A stretch of DNA of 64,000 nucleotides from contig NC_090942.1 in assembly GCF_040807025.1 (NCBI RefSeq), forward strand, positions 199,200,247 to 199,264,246, given 5' to 3'. The notes below the pieces were generated by a model. It was not told the DNA's origin and did no database searches. It saw only the letters and a program-made list of their open reading frames with translations. This document shows positions 24,901-38,721 of this stretch, in pieces. Source of the stretch: Struthio camelus (taxonomy: Eukaryota > Chordata > Aves > Struthioniformes > Struthionidae). Positions within the stretch are counted from its first letter, which is position 1, and every line of letters begins with the position of its first letter. The position numbers were made by a program, and so were the translations under genes.

Positions 24901-26755
24901 CAATACCTCAAATCTCCCAAAAAATCTATTACAAGATCTATGCAGTCTATCTGAAAATTGCAGTACTAAGCTATCATATCATAGAAGGGATTCAGACTGT
25001 CAGTGTCCTGTGAAAAGCATCTTACTATCCTTAAGTTAGTATTAATATTTCATAACATTCAATTATATGCAACTGTAAAGTTCTCTTCTACTTTTGGAGG
25101 CTCGATGTTGTCTCAAATTTCACTTTATGAGACTAGTTTTAAGATTAAATCATTTGATTAGTACTTTTATCTAGATTCAGAATTTAATATTTGAAATTAT
25201 TTTGTCTTATGTCATATTGACAGGAAGTTTCATTTATAAACTATTTGTAGCCCTGCACTCCTGAAAAGAGCTGTAATATAAGTTCATGCAGGATTAGTAT
25301 CTGCAGATAAACATTTGCAGAGTTAAAATTATGAGAAAATGCATTATTATGATTTCTTGAGGCTGTCATGTGATGAGAGGAAGATGATTTATGCATCTTT
25401 CTTTGTACTACATACAGTCAAGGAGAAACAAGAAAAAGGAAAAAGGAGATAGAAGACTAAAGTTTTTCAGTCTCAACCAGCCATGGGCATATCACCCACT
25501 TCTTTGGTCAAATGAACAGCTTGCTAGAAAGAACTGTCAGACTTGATACTTTTGTCTCTTGCTGCTTCCATCTGACACAGAATTACTTCTACCAAGCATT
25601 TCCAAACTCTTTGTATTTTCCTTGCTAAACTACTGCTATTTGAAAATAGAAAGCATAAGTCTTAAACTAATTAATATTATTTTTTAATCAATATATGAAA
25701 ATATTACCTTGTCAACCCAGAGAGCATAGAAGAACAGCAAAGGATTTAAGAGAGTAAAAATATACAGGAACAGAATGTTTCCATATAAAGAGCTTAATGG
25801 TCTCATTGACCACTTTCTCCTGCTCTTTTTCCTACTAGACAAGAAATAGAGCAGTATATAGAATTCCTTCTCCTTCGCAGTGAGAAAACACTCTGTAACA
25901 GATGGTCAAACGTTATCCTCTGAATTCATCCCACTACTTTTCTGTTGTTTTCATGTTCTATAAGTAATAGTGTTGACTCAGGTGTTGACTAGTAGGCTAA
26001 GCTAGATCAGCTGTTGAGATTACTACACCTCAAGGTGTCCCACTTCACACAGGTGGCTTCCACATACTTTCTTTTACCTTATTATACCTGCATTGTAAAG
26101 TGTGGCAGTTCAGCAGGAACTGTCTTAAGAATCATTATGCCATCCCATTGCGGCAGGAGAAAAACAAAACAAAACACAAAACAAAAACAAAGACTGCCAC
26201 AACCCCACCATCTACACCACCAGAAGTAGAACAGACCACATCTGCATTACAACTTTTAATACCATTAATCCTGAGAAAGCACCTGTGATTTATGTTTGGA
26301 TAAAAACGCTCTAAGCAAGGGTAGGAGTATAAGGGCTAGTTTCTTCAGCTGAAGTAGCTCTCCTGTGAACCAGCTCAGATGTGCACAATGATCATGCCCC
26401 AGAACAAGCAGGGTGTGGAAATCTCCACTAGCTGCTAAGTGGGAATAAGAAAGGTCTATACATTGAATTGTAACATAAGATCAAGCACGGTTTTCTCTGT
26501 CACTTGCATCTTTATCGACTTTGTACCTATGTTATTAATTTCATAAATACTTTTTTTCTTAAAGGGACTTGAGAAAAATCTCATCTCCAGATCTGTAGAA
26601 GAGGCATTGGCATTAGCTACTCAAATGGCCTTCAAAGCAGGACACGTAGGATATTCTCACAGAACCCCCAAAACCTTTTGACAATGACATCATAGTATTA
26701 TGTTTGCTCTGATATCTGTGGCTATCTAATACAGAATGATAAAATATTTGTGACT
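18961..26755. other. Intergenic region, AT-rich, no gene recognised
   Basis: No exon, RNA gene or intact mobile element was recognised. Short open frames (under 100 codons) are at chance level. A MIR-like fragment is listed separately at 23120-23225. Confidence 0.7.
23120..23225 (+). mobile_element. Probable MIR/CORE-SINE internal fragment
   Basis: The run AATCAGAAGACTTAACTTCT ATTCCAGCTCTACC, then GTCCTACTCAGCAAATTACA TAAGC, follows the order of the MIR core (gagac..gttctagtcccagctctgcc...ggcaagtcactta). It is highly diverged. Confidence 0.45.
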
Positions 26756-26759
26756 TGTC

Positions 26760-27657
26760 TTCACACCAACAACTCTGGGCCACACACACAGCTGTTTACC
26801 TTCTTTATCACTGACCTGAACAATGGGATGGAGTACAGATGGTGCCAAACTGCTGGAGGAGAGGAGCAGTCAACAGCTTGGAGGGCAGGGCTGCCATTCA
26901 AAAGGACCCTAACAAGCTAGGGATTGGGCTGACAGAAAGCTCATGAAGTTCAAAGTCCTGCACCTTGGGCAGATTAGACTCTTATAACAGTATAGGCTGG
27001 GACTGACTGTCTATGGAGCAGCTTTGCTGAAAAGGGCCTGGGAGTCCTTGTGGACAAGCTGAAGAGAAAGCATAGCGCCTTTGTGATGAAGGCCAACTGT
27101 ACAACAAGCTGCATTAGTAGGAGTACAGTCAGGAGGTCAAAAAGGTGACTAGTTCCCTCTACTTGTTCCTTGTGAGACTGCACCAGGAGTATGAGGCTCT
27201 CCAGTACAAGTGGAAGGCTGACAAACTGGAGCAAGTCCAGGGCAGCACCAAGATAGTTAACAGCTTGGAGCATTTGATGTACTAGGAAAGTCTGAGGAAA
27301 GTTCAAACTAGAGGAAAAAAAAAGACTAAGGGAGGTTCTAACTGCTTTCTTCGAGTATCATAGTGGAGAAGGCAGAGGTTCTTCTCAGAAGTGCACAGTA
27401 AGAGTATAATAGGCCACAATTTGCAGTAAGGGAAATTCCAATAGATATAAGGAGAGGGCAACACCACAGAGAGATGATCCCTTGAGACAAGTTGCCCTAT
27501 GAGGTTGAAGAATCTCCATCCTTGGAGAAATTCAGAACTTAATTGGACGGGAGCCTAAGCAAACTTAGGTAAGTTCACAGGTGAGCCCACTTTGAGCAGA
27601 GAGTTGGATCAGATGACCTCCAGAGGTCCTTTCCAACCTAAATTGTTCTGGGATTGT
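26760..27657 (+). mobile_element. CR1 LINE, older 5'-truncated copy
   Basis: Diverged CR1 ORF2 C-terminal region and 3' tail. Landmarks in order: ATCACTGACCTGAACAATGG, CATGAAGTTCAAAGTCCTGC ACCTTGGGCAG, GGGCCTGGGAGTCCTTGTGG, AGTACAAGTGGAAGGCTGAC, and the tail GATGACCTCCAGAGGTCCTT TCCAACC. Several indels and stops break the frame. It lies about 130 bp upstream of a younger copy in the same orientation. Confidence 0.8.
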
Positions 27658-27784
27658 AAAATGGTACGGACAAGAGAAAAAAAAAAAAAATGACATGACA
27701 CCTATGTAGCACTTATAGATTGATAATGTCTGTAGGTATTTGGGGTTTGTAAACTGCCTCCTGGCTTAGAGGTTGAGATTTTGG

Positions 27785-28226
27785 AGGGCTACAAAGATGA
27801 TTAGAGGGCTGGAGCACCTCTCCTATGAAGAAAGACTGCGAGAGCTGGGCCTGTTCAGTCTGGAGAAGAGAAGACTGAGAGGGGATCTCATCAACGTGTA
27901 CAAGTATCTGAAGGGGGGGGTGTCAAGAGGATGAGGCCAGCCTCTTCTCCGTGGTGCCCAGTGACAGGACAAGAGGCAACGGGCAGAAACTGAACCACAG
28001 GAAGTTCCACCTGAACCTGAGAAAAAACTTCTTCACTGTGAGGGTGACAGAGCACTGGAACAGGTTGCCCAGAGGGGTAGTGGAGTCTCCTTCCCTGGAG
28101 ATATTCAAAACCCATCTGGATGTGATCCTGGGCAATCTGCTCTAGAGGTCCCTGCTTGAGCAGGGAGGTTGGACTAGATGATCTCCAGAGGTCCCTTCCA
28201 ACCTCAACCATTCTGTGATTCTGTGG
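27785..28226 (+). mobile_element. CR1 LINE, younger 5'-truncated copy
   Basis: This is a well preserved CR1 3' end. It runs from TGGAGCACCTCTCCTATGAA through the ORF2 C-terminus (27951-28145 is open and reads [10 protein letters not shown]...[10 protein letters not shown]...[10 protein letters not shown]) to the avian tail GATGATCTCCAGAGGTCCCT TCCAACCTCAACCATTCTGT GATTCTGTG. It is 5'-truncated, as most CR1 insertions are, and lacks the reverse transcriptase core. A G run at 27914-27921 introduces a frameshift relative to ORF2. Confidence 0.92.
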
Positions 28227-31200
28227 TACAGAACCATTTATATAGAGCAAAGTCAAGTGAACATATAAGAAAAAAAAAGTCAAAAGATGCTCAGGAGATT
28301 GATGGCAAACCCATAAAGAAACATATTGCCAAAAGAAAGCATAAAACATACAGTTCTAAATGAAAAATGCCGAGTTAAGACTCCTTGGAAAAAATTGCTC
28401 TGTGGACATACTCAGTATGTTATACACTATTTAATAGCAGTGACAAGACTTCATGTATCATTACAAAAAGCACTATAATCCTGAGAAAATGCCTGAGATG
28501 CACAGTAAACCTCAGTAACTGGAGCTTTGTGTAGACAGCATGGAAAGCCACTGACTTGAATTTTACCTAAAAAGTTGTAAAGACTTGCCAATGATCTTCT
28601 CTAAATCAGTAAAAATTTTCTCTTTTCATCACAATTATTGAAATTAACAGATCAGACATCTTGATCTGAACTAGGCAAGTTTGAAGGACAAATTATGTTT
28701 CCAACGCAGGAAACATTTCCAAAGACAAACTGTTTCAAACAGTTTTATCTACTCCAGAATTTACAAAATTAAAATCATGGAGGGGAGAAGGCATAGAACT
28801 TAGAAAAAAATGCTAAAGGTCATTAATTCACACGTGCTCACACCAGGACCTATGCTGCCTCTCAAATCAGTAAGACATAACAAATCAAAAGCATCTTTCC
28901 ATTTTGCAAGACATTGACTTTCTGTTCCTATCTGACATCAAGTTCCAAATTCTATGAGACTGAAGAGGTATAGTATCAGCTGAGTAGCCTGCAGAAGAAG
29001 AAGAGAAAAATACAGTCCAGCATACCACTTCTTGAACCATGGTCCCTAGTACTTCTGAAGGCCTCCATTCTGAAGGATCAATGAACCGGATCTAAACAAT
29101 TTTGACAGATGTTTGAAATCTCCATCATTAGACATTGTTAGGCAAAGATGAGAGATCTACCTCAGTACTTACCTCCCCTCATCATTAGGAAGTTTTTCCT
29201 GATGTTTGACTTAAACCTTCATTCTAGTTTTGGATATTACTTCCTGCTTTACCCTTCATAGGCCTAGAGATAAGATCTTTCATAATTCTTCTGTACTTGA
29301 CAAATATCATGTTTCTGCTCAATTTATTTTCCAACTAAATAGAGAGAATAAAGAAAGTGGGATTCTTTTAAAGTTAAATCATTGATCCTCACTGGTTGCC
29401 TCAGTGTGGATATTTGCAGCCTCTGCCCATTTTTCAGGTCTAAAACTATCTGTTACTTCAAGTTTACCTGTGAGGCTTTAAATATATGAAGAATGAAAGA
29501 CCTTGAACTTGCAGAAATGCACTGCCATCAGTTTTGGAGTGGTATAAACAGGTACACCTGATCGGTTTATGCATTAGAAATAGATAATCCAAGAAATGTG
29601 ATTTAATCATCTGTTCTTGAATTTTGTAACCTGGTCAGACTCTAACAAACACATTCCTTAAAAGGCCTGAACGAGCATTGCAAAATTCTGGATATAGAAG
29701 GTTCATAAACAGTTTATAACAGATACTGGGTAATACATGATCTGTTATTTTTTCTGATATCTCACTGAATGGCAACATTTTCTAAGAATAACAAATAATA
29801 TTTTTATGCGGATTTTCATTTATGCTAAAATTATGGTATATTTAGCCAACATACCTGCATATTTTACCCAAAATACAGACATAAACTAAAAAGTTCCAAA
29901 TACTATATTCCTTTTCACTTGCTCATTGTGTCCCACAGTAGTAAACACTGTATAACGGTCAATCAGTTTTCAAAATGCAATCATTGTCAGTTTACTTCAT
30001 TAATCTAATGGCAAAATACTTTCAGTTTTCTACTATTTGAATATTTTTGTCTGTACAATTATTTTAATTATCCCCAGAAAAGATTTATACCAGTAGCTAA
30101 ATGAGGTATTTGTCATAAGCTTTACAACAGTAACATACATAAATTTGAAATAGGCATACATACAAGCTTCTGATTTGGAACAAATTGTGTGCCTGCCAGC
30201 AAGAAGATTAAGGTCCAATTAAAAAGACCTAAATACATCTTAAAGGTAAACTGCTTAGAGAAAATTTCACGTTTACAGAAGCATATAATGCTATTTCTTA
30301 CGTCAGCCATGTAGGCATCAACATAAAGCAGCTTTTAATTCAGAAATCAATTTCAACCAAAGTCCAGAATAAACCACCTAGGTGCAATTCTTGCTTTTTA
30401 ACCTAGTGCATAGCTTCACTACAGGCCGGCTGAGGCACATACACTAAAGCAGACTGGCTGTAAAGTACATCTTTCTATTTCTGTCAAAAGTATCAGAAAT
30501 GATCTGCAGATTAGAACTTGAAATCAAAGAGGAGTTCCTTAAACCAAGCAACATCAGTTCTTGGTCAGAAATCCATTACCATTTAGAGCAAGATGATTAC
30601 TTAAAAGTAAGCTAAAAAAAGAAAAGAAACACAACTACTCGTTCTGCTTTTTGACTTGCCTTATATAGTTACGCTTGAAGGAAGAAAGAAGTTGAGCTAA
30701 TACCATAAAACCTAGGCTAAAGGACATCCATACTGTCGCTTACATGAGGCTATGGTGCCCCCCAATGTCCAGAAGTTATAGTTAAGCTTGGTTTTTCTCT
30801 TTTGATCCAACAGCATGCAAAAAGCAACCTATATGATGCTTACTAATAACCATTTGTGTATGTCATTTCTTATAGGTTTGGCTCAGAAATAAAATTAACA
30901 GATGTGGTAAATTTCAAAAAAGGCAAATATTTCATATATTTATTTTGCTTTTGGACATTTTGTTTCAGCCTGAATTCTCTGCAAAATGTTTACTAGCATA
31001 GCCCAGGTGAACTCAGACAAGTCATCAAAATAAATTTACCAGTATTTTCATGATTGCCTTATTATTTTAGTCTCTGCACCTTTTGGGCCCACCCAGTTTG
31101 AGCCACTCATAAGGATCAGTCTTCATGATGTTCCAAACAGTGCTCAGACTTTATTGTGACACTGCTTCAATCCACTCTCTTGCATGACAACACAGTTTTC

Positions 31201-34200
31201 ATCCACTGATCCTTGAATCTAGGCCACGTTTAAAGGAGAGTAACTTTTTAGAAATGCAACCACCCATAACTATACACAATGACTCCAAACAAGAATGTAT
31301 CATATTGCAAAAGTTTACAGTTATTGTTAAATGTTTGCATCTCATTTTTTGTTTTTAGTCTGGCTCTCAGTCTCCCATCAGTGGATAACATCACTATGTC
31401 TCAAATGGAAAATGTTCTAAGTGAGATTTAGAATTATCTGCACCAGAAAAAGTAAAGTCTGTAGGTAAATCTTAACAGTGGATTATTTGTATTTTTCATA
31501 TTTATCCTTCATAGAGTATGTTCTTTAAGCTATAAAGCATGCTACCAGTTATCTGAGATATAGTCAAGTCTTCCAAATTCTTTACAAGAAACTAAACCCA
31601 GCAAATGACACTCATTTACAGTGTCTAGATTACAGAAAGTAACCTTGTGGTGATATCTATTCCTCCACAGTAGTATGTCTGGATAAAGTTTTTTAAATAG
31701 ATTATATTACTTCTTTCTTCACATTTACTAATCCTTTATACAACTAAGGATTGTGTTACCTTGATTTCACCATGGATTTATGATTGAATCTTATGTTCAC
31801 CTAAGAAGAAAAAAAAGATAACAGAAAGAGCTCCCTTCATAGGCTCTTAGTTTCCAAAATACGCTTAATATTCCTTAGTCAAGCATAGTCGATCTTCTTC
31901 TTCCAAAGAATGATTTTTACAGGCTCTGTATGTATCACCTCAGCAACATTTTTGAACAAGAAGGGAGCAGTTTGACCCATTTCAGTAATTACTCAGCCTG
32001 CTAATTTTTCATTTACAATATTTGATATTTTATCCAATTGATTTTTCTATGTTTTCTATGAGGTCATTTTGAAGTTTTAAATTCTCAAAATACATTTTAT
32101 TAACAGATTTCTGTGGCAGCATGTTTTAAGACAGTCATATATTTATAATAGCTGATTTACTCCAAATGTAGCTATAAACACACTATAAACCTTAAAAAGG
32201 AACTTGCAACATTCTATTTAGTGTATTTGTTGCAATTGCTTACTTTGTGACAATACAAACAGAGAAATAACATACATACCAGTTCCCGTTTAGGAAAAAA
32301 ATGCAAATGTTGGTCTTGTGTATGCATACACAAAGATTTATTATAACAGAAAGATTAACTACAGAGGTAATTAAGGTTAGCTCTTCAAAAAAAAAAACAA
32401 ACTACAGTTTAGCTATATCTAGTTATGTATCTTTTTGTACTGTTCAGGCCTAACTCTGCTTAGTCATGGTATACTTTAAGTAAGGCAGTGAAACTGAGAA
32501 AGAAATCAATTTCCTTGTGTCTCTACAAAGGTTTTTTTTTTTTTAAGTAAGAGTGTTTTTTTTTATTCCATTATTTTGATTCACATAAAAAGAAAAGTCA
32601 AAACGTGGACCCTCTTTGAAGTGCTTGGGACATTTTCTAGTGAAAAAACAGTTTGAATTGGAGTCAGAAATTCATAGCAAGTACTTGTCATACTAATATT
32701 GCAAGTGTTATTTTTAAAACATTCTACCAGTGTTGAAAGCACAAGGAGCCTGCATAATCCCTGCACATCTAATTAGCACTGAATCATATAAATGATACAT
32801 AATGATTTGGCAGCATATTGCCAGATGGTTTGCTATCAGATGAAGTAGTAATAGCTTGGCTTCTTTCTTTTCTTCCTCTCCCCTCCCTCCAAGAATTTTC
32901 ATTTATATCCATTTTTACATCCATTTCATATACTTAAAAAATAATGCTCAGTTTCTTTGATTTTACATACACAAAGCAGTTGAAAATAATTATTTGCAAT
33001 ATTGTTTTAAATCAGGACTGTCTCCTTGTTTTGTAATCTTTTTGTATTTATTCATTAATTACACTCAGGCATGAGAGAATTTATGCAATCAAATTCCAGA
33101 CTTAAAAACTGTTCCCTTTAACTCTTTATTACTTTCAATTTGTGATGACACCTGGACATTTACATGAGATTTGTTTTGCACTGTAATCAGATCGGGTTTT
33201 TTTCCCTCCATCAAAAGACTTATTGTGTCTAAGCAACAAAGAAAAATAAAAAGGTTGTAAGAGAATCATGAACACATAAGCAATCAAGTTAAAGTATTTG
33301 AGATGCATGAACACCTAAGGCTTAACGTTATTGGAATGCTACCAAACTCCACAATTTTCAACTTAAAGCATGCACAGTATACTTACTTTAATATATTAAG
33401 TCTTTTAAATACTAAGTAAATAAAGTTTGTTGTTCTTTTTCCTAAAATCTTCATGTTTTCCAGTAAGACAATTCAGCTGGGTTTAAGTGAAAGGATTAAA
33501 ATATCTGTGCTACTTTTATATGAATAAAATTGAAAAGTTTACAATACCTTGACACTATAACTTTTAACTTCTCTTCTCCAACTTGGTATTACTTAGTTTC
33601 AAGATTTTTTTTTTTAATCCAGAGAATGGTTAACCAATATTAAACAGCAATGGTAGTTTCTCAGAAGTCAAAACAAAAATTCGCACTTAATTTTTGAGAA
33701 ATGCAAATTAACCTCAGAAGCAAAGTGTGCTCCATTTTAATCCATGTTTTATAAGCATATTACTTAGTTCTATTATTAGGTGAGAAAATTAAATAAATAA
33801 GATTCCAGAAAAGAATTAGGACAGCCTTGCTTTTAGATTTAAAAGCTACTTTGGAGGATAAGAGTCTTATTTGGGGTGTCAGAGAGCAAGATAAAAAGCA
33901 TTATTCCCCCTGGGTTACACTCAGATTTGAGTCCACGCTATGCTATGCCTTAAAGTATGCTGAAACAAGGGCAGAGCCATGAAGAGTCACATTAGAGTCT
34001 GCCAAGCGCTGAGGCTTTTATCAAGCAGCATGCAAACTCTGGCGAGTGAAGTTTATTTGCCTTACTCAAGGGGCTGTACATAGTGTTTAAAGCGGATATT
34101 CCCACATTAGGGAAGCTCTGCACAATACAGCTCAGATGTCAAACCTTTATAAAGCAGTGTGCTTTGGTTGCTATGCTTCAGACTATCTACAATACCACCT

Positions 34201-37120
34201 TGGTAACATATCCTTTTTATTTCCTTCTACAGGATCGGTTGTTGAGGAGCAAGACGCTACCAAAGTTCAAGCTACAAAGCAAGAGTAACATTAATACTTC
34301 CTATGCAAACAGAAAAAACAAAAAGTCAAATGAAAACACTTAGCCACTTTACACACAGAATGTGGTTTTTCTTATCTACTGCTTTGCATAGTTGAAAAAG
34401 CCTTTGGCATCCCATATTACATATGGGAGTAAGAATAGCTGTGCCTGCAAATCCCCACAGCATTTCACTTAATACCAGCATCTTTTTCACATGAGTTGCA
34501 AAATGTATATGTACATGAAAATAAGTATCATATAGTGATAATATACATAGTGATATATAAATCAGTGTTAAAAAAGCTGGAGTACAACATTGGCAGCAAG
34601 GGAGACTACTGGAGCTATCTAGTGAATTTGTATTTCCTGAGAACCACAATTTGATAGGAACTTCAGCCTTTCTTTAGAGTAAGAAATGATCTCAAACAAT
34701 ATCTTTGCTCTTTAAAACTTTGTCTGGAACTGAAGATCAAGAGAACCCTAATCTCATCAAGCCCTCATTAAAGGCCTTCTCAAATAAAGAAGGGGGAGAG
34801 AAATGCTGCAAAAGCTTACATTGACCAGCAGATCCACTGTATACTATCGTAAGAGCCTACCGCTTACTGTTACAGTATGCCAGCTGCAGTAAAGCTGGCA
34901 TAGGCAGGCTCCAAATAGACTAGAAAGAGATAACATGGGTTGGAATGCACCTCAGTCCACAAAGGGAAACTGAGAAAATACATAATGTCTCCAAAGAAAT
35001 GCTAGAGAGGCCTATTTATTTTTAATTGCAAGGTTTAGATGTGGCCTGCCTGCGCTGGGATAGGTTTTCCTATTTTGTTGTTGTTGTTGCTTGTTTTTAT
35101 TATAATATGAAGACTATATAGAAAGAACACTGACTCTGTTATCCCAGCAGAGCTTCTATACATCTTACACATCTCTTTTGGGGCCCCTGGCAGCATAGCA
35201 GTTCTGAGAACTCAACAGATTTGTAGGTTACGTTCTGTGATATTTTGGCCTTGTAGAGGGACATTAGCCGGTCATCTTTGTTCAGCCGGGGTAATGCTTT
35301 ATAACTGTAATATTCCCTGTATATTAATGTCATTTTGCTTCTACCACATGACAGTTTATCTACATTAAACATGGTGCAGCAGATGAGATCCCTCCACTTC
35401 CCATCTCAAATTTAGTTTCTTAACACTCTTCTTAACACTTTCAGTCCTAGAAAGTGTTACACACTTCTACGTTCCACAATACAGAACATCCAGTTCTAGA
35501 ACATCCAGTTTCTAATAAGAAAACAAATTTTAGAAAGTCTAACCAACTTACGAAGACCAGATTGTTTTTTCTCCAAGTCAGTGTGTGGCCATGCTTAAAG
35601 AGGCCCTTAACTATCACAAACAGTAAGAGCACCTCATTAGCTGAGCTTCCTGAACATGGTGATGAATAAAGGAAAATGCATGAGAGAGAACTCGGTCACC
35701 AAACCATCTCCTTAATCACCATAAGCTAAGCACCTATGTAGTTAGGATGAGTATTTGAGTACCCAAATTTTCCATCTAAGCAAGGGAACCTTAAAAAGTT
35801 GAAAAACGCTAGTAAAATGTTTTATTCTGATAATGAGCTGCAATAGGTGATGCTCTGTAAAAACAGAAGAGTTGAAATAGAGATGGCGTATCCATACCTA
35901 AGAATTCAATATCCCACTGAACAGTGAAGTTCCGAAAGCAAACTAGATTTTTTCTAAACTTTTTAAAAGGTTTATTATCTCAGTTGTACAGCTCTTGGTA
36001 GGTCATAGTTTCAATGATTCCAGTCTTGCTGGCTATAAGCAGAGCATCATAGTCTACCCAGAGAGACGTTAGTCTTCCCACCATCAGACTTCAGCAGCAT
36101 GTTAACCTTAGCCAAATTGATCTGATTATTTGTTGGTTTTCACCAGCAATGAAAAATAGGGTGTTGTTATTCATGACATAATGGTCAAACCTGTTCCTCC
36201 ATAGAGCGTTTTTCTGGGGTACCTGTGCACTGTCCAAAACTGACTCATCTTTAGGCTGCAGAATGAAAACTGTGTGTGGCTGTGACTGCACTTTCAGAAT
36301 GACCCCTACTGCTGTCTTGGCTACTACAGCCTCCTCCTTAGCCCTCCTGGACAAGCACCTTAATACTATTACTGATTGCCCTTAGTAGAACTTACCTCCT
36401 CTCCACCTCCTCCACCCAGCCTGGGCATCACTTACACCCCACATTACACTCCCACATTACAGTGGGAATTCACCTCACCAAGCAGGTCACTATCAGTAGG
36501 TGCTCCTGCTCCAGGCCAAGAAAGATGAGCTGGATTCCTATACGGGGATCCCAGTTCTTGAGAGCCATACCTCAGCCACTGCACCACAGTATACTGTGCT
36601 GTAGCATAATACATCAGATACCTGCTGGCTGATACACTAACTTCCAAATTCACTATTGAGCTTAACATTTTTCACCTGTTAGAGATCAGCTGCAAATCTG
36701 GGCAGTCATTTACCTTTGACTAGAAATAACACAGTTTACAGCAAAGAAGGAAAAAAAGCAAAAGGAATGTTTGTAACCTACTTTTATCATCTATGGTGAC
36801 ACTTAAACTACTGGGTATACCACGTATTTGTCATTTGCCACAACAGGATTTTCTAAACAATCACTGAAAACACTAGGCAGCCGGCTTTTTGACAGATAGA
36901 GCTCAGGCTGACATACAGGTGAACTAGTAAAGCAGGTTAGATTTTCTCTTACAAATTCTAGAAAAGTATTATCTGGGACACAAGGAATTGGGACACTTGT
37001 GAATAGGACAGAACTGCTTGGGGCATTTTTGGTATCACCTAAGAAAAAACAAGATATTTAAGTACCTAAACGCTTTAAACACATCTACCACCCTGTTTGA
37101 AAGTGCAGTGCCGGGAATAT
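28227..37120. other. Intergenic region, AT-rich, no gene recognised
   Basis: No coding or RNA gene is supported. It contains an ancient CR1/L3-like fragment (29070-29330), a 10-bp-stem hairpin (35433-35459), a 16-bp tandem duplication (about 35484-35515) and a (GTT)n-type run near 35079-35095. A minus-strand stretch at 36.0-36.4 kb reads like broken coding sequence but is unrecognised. Confidence 0.65.
29070..29330 (-). mobile_element. Ancient CR1/L3-like LINE fragment
   Basis: The plus strand carries diverged landmarks of the reverse-complemented 3' ORF2 region: GAAATCTCCATCATTAGACA, ATCATTAGGAAGTTTTTCCT GATGTTTGACTTAAACC, then TCTGTACTTGACAAATATCA TG. This matches the consensus order of old CR1/L3 families. 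It is heavily mutated. Confidence 0.55.
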
Positions 37121-37190
37121 TTGCAGAACCACAGAATGGTTGAGGTTGGAAGGGATCTCTGGAGATCATCTACTCCAACCCCCCTGCTCA
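37121..37190 (-). mobile_element. CR1 LINE 3'-end remnant
   Basis: The plus strand reads ACCACAGAATGGTTGAGGTT GGAAGGGATC, then CTGGAGATCATCTACTCCAA CCCCCCTGCTC. This is the reverse complement of a CR1 tail, only about 65-70 bp long, so it was either severely 5'-truncated at insertion or later deleted. Confidence 0.85.
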
Positions 37191-38095
37191 AATCGCCATG
37201 TCAAGTAGGGATAGGAAATCTCATCAAAAAAGACATAACATTTAGTGTTTTGGCCATCCTGTCAGCTAATTCTTGGATTATAAATTACATCCTCAGCTAG
37301 AGTAACACAATAACCTCCATGGATTTTTCAGGAATCTAGCTCCTATAATATAGGCAAGCATTAAGACACTTTCAGTGTGCCCCATTCTATTTTAGGGGAC
37401 AAGTTCTTTCCCTTATATTCTCAAGAAGGCTTAGGATTCAAGGCAGCAGGAGTTGAATCTTACTCAGCTCTGATGAGTAGTTTCAGTGGAAATAGAGTGC
37501 TACAGCACAGCATGTGGAAAGGGAGTAGGGGCAAAATACTGCCACTTTATTCCACCCAGGGACGCTCAGGACCCTTAACACTACCATCTCTCCCTAACCT
37601 TCAGGGCAGCCAGGACCAGAAAGCCAATGGATAACTGGCATAACGCTGGCAATAGCAATGAGATCTGTGTACCTGCTGGGAAGGCAGGAGGCAAGTGGCT
37701 GAGAAGACCTGCCTGTATCAGGGAATGGGGTCCTGAGCAGACATCTAAAATTAAATAGCTAGGAGGAAAAACACGTGAATATTATAGTGTAGTGGATTAT
37801 AAAACCTAAAAAAAAAAACCACACACATGCCATCTTCAGAAAGACAAGTGACCTAGAGCATGAATATATGATTTTTTTCAATCTGTTCTGGTGCTTCTTC
37901 CTAGCCCTAACAGCAACCCAACAGCAAGTTAAGGAAACAACTTAGTTATGTGATACCCAGCTCTACAGAAAAGAGCTCCCTGGTGAATAGAGGACTAGCA
38001 ATATTGTCGCAGCTAGCTGCTTAACTACCAGGCTTCCGCACATAGAGGCCGAGCAAAAGGCAAGTTCCCTGAAAGGGAAAGATCAGAGCCGAGCA
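37191..38095. other. Intergenic stretch before the HSPH1 CpG island
   Basis: Moderate-GC unique-looking sequence with no recognised gene or repeat. Confidence 0.6.
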
Positions 38096-38651
38096 ACCTA
38101 CTTGCCAGCAGCGCGCTGGGCGGCCCCCGCCTGCCGCGCTCGGGGCCGGGCGGCCGCGGCTGCACCCAGGCCGCCATGACCGGAGCGTTCAACAGCCCCG
38201 TATCCCCGCCACATCCTCACCCGCGGCCAACCCCGGCCTCCTTCCGCTCCCTTCAAAGCCCGCACCGTTGGCAGCCCTAAAATCACTTGCGCCCAAGCAG
38301 CCCCCGCGCTTCGGCAGAGCCAGAGCGAGGCTCTCCGCACGGCTCCCCCTCACACGCCGCGCCGCCCGGCCCCAACCGCTCCCCGGCACCCCCCGGGCAG
38401 GGGGGAAACCGGGGCGCGGGGGTGGGGGGAAGGGAAGGAAGCTGAGGAAGTGAAGAAGGAAAGGCGGCTGCAAGCAGAGAGAGGCAGAGCAAACGAAGGC
38501 GAGGGCGCAAGGGGATCGCACTGCGGGAGGCGTCACGAAGGCGCGGAGCGGGCGGACGCCTTCACTTGTTCCCCCCCCTCCCCAGCCCGGACGAGCTGCT
38601 TAACGGCCGATGTGCGCGCGCGCTCGAGACACCGACTACGCGCGCTGCTCA

Positions 38652-38721
38652 CCGCCCCGCCCCGCCCCCCCGTCTTTGGCTCCTCGGCCCCGCCCCTTCC
38701 CGCCCATCCGGCCCCGCCCCC
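38652..38721. promoter_or_regulatory. GC-box (SP1-type) cluster upstream of HSPH1
   Basis: CCGCCCC-type boxes occur at about 38652-38671 (two overlapping), 38689-38698 and 38712-38721, about 260-330 bp upstream of the inferred transcription start. SP1/KLF binding is inferred. Confidence 0.6.

Noticed and set aside
27891-28349. 152-codon minus-strand open frame
   Set aside because: It is the reverse strand of the younger CR1 copy.
34230-34340. Possible exon of a noncoding transcript after a TTCTACAG acceptor-like site
   Set aside because: Single weak splice-like signal, no matching donor, homology or coding signal.
35433-35459. Hairpin TAACACTTTC / GAAAGTGTTA with a 7-base loop
   Set aside because: When loops of many sizes are allowed, a few 10-bp stems are expected by chance in a window this long; no other support.
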